Shown here: piece by piece, positions 60,581 to 64,000 of the stretch
Numbering within the stretch: the first letter of the stretch is position 1
Layout: each line of letters starts with the position of its first letter
Assembly (NCBI RefSeq): GCF_018613935.1
Contig: NZ_JAGGPF010000001.1
Span: forward strand, 248,001 to 312,000
DNA: 64,000 bases
From: Agromyces sp. ISL-38
GTDB taxonomy: Bacteria > Actinomycetota > Actinomycetes > Actinomycetales > Microbacteriaceae
Direction: 5' to 3'
Program-made: the position numbers and the translations under genes
Notes under the pieces: model-generated
Told to the model about the DNA's origin: nothing
The model's input: only the letters and a program-made list of their open reading frames with translations
The model's database searches: none

Positions 60581-61555
60581 TTGCGCGACATCATCATCAT
60601 CGGTTCTGGACCGGCCGGTTACTCTGCCGCGATCTATGCCGCGCGCGCCGAGCTGAAGCCGCTGCTCATCGCGAGCTCGGTCGAGGTCGGCGGCGAGCTC
60701 ATGAACACGACAGAGGTCGAGAACTTCCCGGGCTTCCCCGAAGGCATCATGGGCCCAGACCTGATGGCGAAACTGCAGGCGCAAGCCGAGCGCTTCGGCA
60801 CGGAGGTCGTCTACGACGACGTCGTGTCGCTGGAGCTCAACGGCCCGGTCAAGCGCGTGAAGCTCGGCAACGGCGATGAGCACGAAGCCGCGACCGTCAT
60901 CTACGCCACCGGCTCCGCCTACCGCAAGCTCGGCCTTGCCGAAGAGGAAGTGCTCTCGGGGCACGGCCTTTCGTGGTGCGCGACGTGCGACGGCTTCTTC
61001 TTCCGTCAGAAGACCATCGCGGTGGTCGGCGGCGGCGACTCGGCGATGGAGGAGGCGACGTTCCTCACGCGATTCGCTGACAAGGTGTATGTGATCCACC
61101 GCCGCGACACCCTCAAGGCCTCCAAGATCATGCAGCAGCGTGCGTTCGACAACGACAAGATCGAGTTCATCTGGAATGCCGAGATCGCGGCGATCCATGG
61201 CGCCACCGCCGTCACCGGCGTGACGCTGCGCGACACGGTCACCGGCGAGGAGCGCGGGCTCGACCTCGACGGCCTCTTCGTCGCCGTCGGCAACGATCCC
61301 CGCACCCACCTCGTGCACGGGAAGCTCGACCTGACGCCTGAGGGCACGATCGCCGTCGAGGGCCGCAGCTCACGAACCTCCGTGCCGGGCGTTTTCGCCG
61401 CCGGAGATGTCATCGACCCGTACTACCGCCAGGCCATCACGGCCGCCGGATCCGGTGCGGCCGCCGCGCTCGACGCGGAGCACTACCTGGCCGCACTCGG
61501 CAACCCGGCAGCGGCAGAGGCCGTGCTCGAGACCGAATTCGCCGTCGTCAACTGA
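60581..61555 (+). CDS. trxB: Thioredoxin reductase
   Basis: 324-residue flavoenzyme reducing thioredoxin with NADPH. FAD motif IIIIGSGPAGYSAAIYAARA, redox pair SWCATCDGFF near residue 133, NADPH motif VVGGGDSAMEEATFL and the C-terminal FAAGDVIDPYYRQAIT. The start is a TTG at 60581 preceded by GGGAG 6 nt upstream; upstream ATG codons would add a 24-residue extension unlike family members. Followed 37 bp later by trxA. Confidence 0.96.
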   Translation: MRDIIIIGSGPAGYSAAIYAARAELKPLLIASSVEVGGELMNTTEVENFPGFPEGIMGPDLMAKLQAQAERFGTEVVYDDVVSLELNGPVKRVKLGNGDEHEAATVIYATGSAYRKLGLAEEEVLSGHGLSWCATCDGFFFRQKTIAVVGGGDSAMEEATFLTRFADKVYVIHRRDTLKASKIMQQRAFDNDKIEFIWNAEIAAIHGATAVTGVTLRDTVTGEERGLDLDGLFVAVGNDPRTHLVHGKLDLTPEGTIAVEGRSSRTSVPGVFAAGDVIDPYYRQAITAAGSGAAAALDAEHYLAALGNPAAAEAVLETEFAVVN

Positions 61556-61592
61556 CCGACGCGACATCCGCTTCCACCAAAAGGAGAATGCA

Positions 61593-61916
61593 ATGACTGC
61601 ACGCGCAGTGACCGAGGCCACCTTCGAGCAGGAGGTCCTCAAGAACGACAAGGCCGTCCTCGTGGACTTCTGGGCCGAGTGGTGCGGCCCGTGTCGCGCC
61701 GTGAGCCCGATCCTCGACCAGATCGCGACCGAGCACTCCGAGAAGCTCGACATCGTGAAGCTCAACGTCGACGAGAACCCCGGGCTCGCGATGAAGTATC
61801 AGATCACTGCGATCCCCGCGTTCAAGGTGTTCCAGGCAGGCGAGGTCGTGAAGACCGTCATCGGCGCCAAGCCGAAGCCTGCTCTCGAAGCCGACCTCGC
61901 CGCCTACATCTCGTAG
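61593..61916 (+). CDS. trxA: Thioredoxin
   Basis: 107-residue thioredoxin with active site DFWAEWCGPCRAVSPILDQI and the cis-proline loop ITAIPAFKVFQ. AAGGAG precedes the ATG. It accepts electrons from the TrxB encoded upstream; both are probably induced by thiol stress from the 60488 promoter. A terminator follows. Confidence 0.97.
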   Translation: MTARAVTEATFEQEVLKNDKAVLVDFWAEWCGPCRAVSPILDQIATEHSEKLDIVKLNVDENPGLAMKYQITAIPAFKVFQAGEVVKTVIGAKPKPALEADLAAYIS

Positions 61917-61929
61917 TCGGTTGGTCTCG

Positions 61930-61961
61930 AAGACCCGTCCGGCTCACGCCGGGCGGGTCTT
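61930..61961 (+). terminator. Intrinsic terminator after trxA
   Basis: AGACCCGTCCGGC and GCCGGGCGGGTCT pair into a 12-13-bp stem with a TCAC loop, followed by TTCGC, 14 nt beyond the trxA stop. Confidence 0.88.
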
Positions 61962-62013
61962 TCGCATTCCCACACCCAACTAGCATGGAAATCCTGAGCA
62001 GAACGGAAAAGCT

Positions 62014-63336
62014 GTGACTTCTGACGGCGTCCCCCAGCGGACCGGCAACAATCTCGACCCCTGGTACGCGAACTACGCCGAGCGAGCCGCCGGGCTCGCT
62101 GCCTCAGAAGTCCGAGCCCTCTTCGCCGTTGCTTCCCGCCCCGAGGTCGTCTCGCTCGCCGGTGGAATGCCCTTCGTGTCGGCGCTGCCGCACGACCTCA
62201 TCTCCTCGGCGATGGAGCGAGTGATGCGAGAGCAGGGCGCGGTCGCCCTGCAATACGGCTCTGGTCAGGGGATTCCCCAGCTTCGAGAGCACATCCTCGA
62301 GGTCATGGCCCTTGAGGGGATCCGCGGCACGGTCGACAACGTCGTGACCGCCACCGGATCGCAACAGGCCCTCGACCTCGTGGCGAAACTCTTCATCGAC
62401 CCGGGCGACGTCATCCTCGCGGAATCGCCGAGCTACGTCGGCGCGCTCGGCGTGTTCCGGTCGTACCAAGCCAACGTCGTGCACGTGGCGATGGACGAGA
62501 ACGGGTTGATTCCCGAGGCGTTGCGGCAGACGATCGCCCACCTTCGTGGTCAAGGCCGACGCATCAAGTTCCTCTACACGATCCCGAACTTCCACAATCC
62601 CGCCGGTGTGACGCTCTCTGCTGAGCGGCGCCCCGAAATCCTCGAGATCTGCCGTTCCAACGAGATCCTCGTCCTCGAGGACAACCCCTACGGGCTCCTG
62701 CATTTCGATGAGCCCGCCCCGAACGCGTTGCGCTCGCTCGATGAGGACCGGGTGATCTACCTCGGCTCCTTCTCGAAGACGCTCGCGCCCGGTTTCCGTG
62801 TGGGATGGGCGCTTGCGCCGCACGCGATCCGCGAGAAGCTCATCCTCGCTGCGGAGTCCGCGATCCTCTCGCCGAGCTCGTTCAGCCAACTCGTGGTCTC
62901 GGAGTACCTCTCTACTGCCGATTGGCGCGGCCAGATCGACACGTTCCGTGGGGTCTACCGCGAGCGGAAGGACGCGATGATCGAGGCACTGGGGGAGTAC
63001 CTGCCGCAGCTGAGCTGGACGAACCCCAACGGCGGGTTCTACGTGTGGGTCACGATGCCCGACGTGCTCGACTCCAAGCAGATGCTGCCACGCGCCGTGA
63101 AGGAGCTCGTGGCCTACACCCCTGGCACTGCCTTCTTCGCCGACGGCCGCGGTCGTCATGCGATGCGTCTCTCGTTCTGTTATCCGACGCCGGATGCCAT
63201 CAGGCTCGGCATCCGTCGGCTTGCGACCGTTGTGAACGGGGAGCTCGACCTGCTCGACACCTTCGCCGGCACGGGGTCGCTGCAACTCCCGCAGGGCAAT
63301 GGCTACGACTCTGCTCCGCCTTCCGACCTCAAGTAG
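62014..63336 (+). CDS. PLP-dependent aminotransferase, class I/II (2-aminoadipate aminotransferase-like)
   Basis: 440 residues from a GTG at 62014. Fold-type I features: LQYGSGQGIPQLREHILEVM, VTATGSQQALDLVAKLF, NFHNPAGVTLSAERRPEILE, LVLEDNPYGLL, and the PLP lysine in YLGSFSKTLAPGFRVGWALA; late FSQLVVSEYL. This matches MocR-related free-standing aminotransferases such as 2-aminoadipate/aromatic aminotransferases. The physiological substrate is not evident. The gene lies between trxA and a ligase of the D-Ala-D-Ala family, 15 bp apart, possibly one transcript with the latter. Confidence 0.9.
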   Translation: MTSDGVPQRTGNNLDPWYANYAERAAGLAASEVRALFAVASRPEVVSLAGGMPFVSALPHDLISSAMERVMREQGAVALQYGSGQGIPQLREHILEVMALEGIRGTVDNVVTATGSQQALDLVAKLFIDPGDVILAESPSYVGALGVFRSYQANVVHVAMDENGLIPEALRQTIAHLRGQGRRIKFLYTIPNFHNPAGVTLSAERRPEILEICRSNEILVLEDNPYGLLHFDEPAPNALRSLDEDRVIYLGSFSKTLAPGFRVGWALAPHAIREKLILAAESAILSPSSFSQLVVSEYLSTADWRGQIDTFRGVYRERKDAMIEALGEYLPQLSWTNPNGGFYVWVTMPDVLDSKQMLPRAVKELVAYTPGTAFFADGRGRHAMRLSFCYPTPDAIRLGIRRLATVVNGELDLLDTFAGTGSLQLPQGNGYDSAPPSDLK

Positions 63337-63351
63337 GAGAAACCCCAGATC

Positions 63352-64000
63352 ATGAGCGATTCCAACGCGCTGCACGTCGTCGTTCTCGCGGGAGGCATCT
63401 CGCATGAGCGCGATGTCTCGCTTCGTTCCGGGCGACGCGTCGCCGATGCCCTCACCGCGGCAGGCCACCGCGTGGTGTTGCGTGACCCGGATGCCGGACT
63501 GCTGCCGTTCCTCGCGAACGAACGTCCCGACGTGGTCTTCCCCGCCCTGCACGGCTCGAGCGGTGAAGACGGGTCGCTGCTCGAACTCCTCGCTGCGCTC
63601 GGCGTTCCGACTGTCGGATCATCGGGCGCCGCCGCTCGGCGGGCGTGGTCGAAGCCGGTCGCGAGTTCCCTGGTCGCCGAAGCGGGCCTCGCCGTGCCCG
63701 AATCGATCGTCCTCTCACATGAGGCGTTCCGTGAGCTCGGCGCATCGAGCGTGCTGAAGGTGGTGCGCTCAGCCCTTGAGGGCGACCTCGTCGTGAAGCC
63801 GGCCTCCGGTGGGTCGGCGCAGGGTGTGACGATCGTCGACGATCCGAACAACCTGCCCCGCGCCATGGTGGAGGCATTCACCTATGCCGAGGTCGCGGTC
63901 GTCGAGCGCCGGATCTTCGGCACCGAAGTCGCCGTCGGCGTCATCGACACCGGCGCCGGCCCTGAAGTGCTTCCCGTGGTCGAGATCGAGCCCATTGCCG
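63352..64000 (+). CDS. D-alanine-D-alanine ligase family protein (partial, runs off window)
   Basis: The first 216 codons are present. The N-terminus VVVLAGGISHERDVSLRSGR is the classic Ddl substrate-loop start, followed by VFPALHGSSGEDGSLLELLA (ATP-grasp ligase signature) and VVKPASGGSAQGVTIV. AGGAGAAACC precedes the ATG at 63352. It may be a second, non-cell-wall Ddl homologue, as free-standing copies near the origin of Microbacteriaceae are often annotated only by family. The C-terminal ATP-grasp part is outside the window. Confidence 0.88.
   Translation, partial: MSDSNALHVVVLAGGISHERDVSLRSGRRVADALTAAGHRVVLRDPDAGLLPFLANERPDVVFPALHGSSGEDGSLLELLAALGVPTVGSSGAAARRAWSKPVASSLVAEAGLAVPESIVLSHEAFRELGASSVLKVVRSALEGDLVVKPASGGSAQGVTIVDDPNNLPRAMVEAFTYAEVAVVERRIFGTEVAVGVIDTGAGPEVLPVVEIEPIA

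Noticed and set aside
1..64000. tRNA or rRNA genes
   Set aside because: No T-loop-like GGTTCGAATCC sequences in a cloverleaf context and no rRNA landmarks were found on reading both strands, though a covariance search was not possible.

Overview
The window is high-GC actinobacterial DNA, most likely from a member of the Microbacteriaceae (an Agromyces-like genus is my guess from gene content, not a measured placement). Evidence: rpsF-ssb-rpsR-rplI-dnaB together with pcnB-DUF6049-murJ-trxB-trxA, a gene order found beside the replication origin in Actinobacteria; GTG/TTG starts; ATGA/GTGA stop-start overlaps; and zinc-free ribosomal proteins S14, L33 and L28. dnaA and the true origin are probably just beyond position 64000. 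No tRNA, rRNA or CRISPR array was recognised.

Layout. 1-3000: the end of a CopD-CtaG copper protein gene, HU, and rpmB-rpmG-rpsN. 3123-6412: a LacI-ThuA-Gfo/Idh sugar module bounded by direct repeats copied from the 3' end of opuAC. 6387-9546: a glycine betaine/proline ABC operon. 9973-14162: znuA-znuC-znuB-znuB-zur with a Zur operator. 14278-26925: housekeeping genes (two acetyltransferases, a 2-oxoacid dehydrogenase complex, an aminotransferase, a hydrolase/coiled-coil pair, a kinase, a phosphatase, purB, membrane proteins). 27054-32919: the transhydrogenase operon, then an IclR regulator with a MobA-like aromatic monooxygenase. 33130-48508: an accessory region. 48519-64000: conserved origin-proximal genes.

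The accessory region has two parts. The first (33677-43096) is a LacI-controlled locus. One strand carries a six-gene operon (GH32-like hydrolase, sugar ABC binding protein, two permeases, inositol-monophosphatase-like phosphatase, glycerophosphodiesterase). The other carries a phosphate permease and a DUF47 protein, followed by a decayed sugar kinase. Matching operators (core GGGAACGTTCCC) stand before the operon, the permease and lacI. I infer uptake and breakdown of a phosphodiester-linked sugar, either agrocinopine-like or glycerophospho-sugar, with phosphate handled by the co-regulated transporter. The second part (43.6-48.5 kb) holds small orphan genes and broken genes separated by copies of an unusual repeat family made of short inverted units; a 68-bp version of it bounds a 2.9-kb segment abutting the dnaB 3' end.

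Other patterns: a palindromic repeat sits in frame inside two unrelated genes (ctaG and pntAA); GGATGCC/GGCATCC is about five-fold over-represented and sparse in the accessory region; trxBA has a SigR-type promoter; and DnaA-box-like sites cluster upstream of dnaB.
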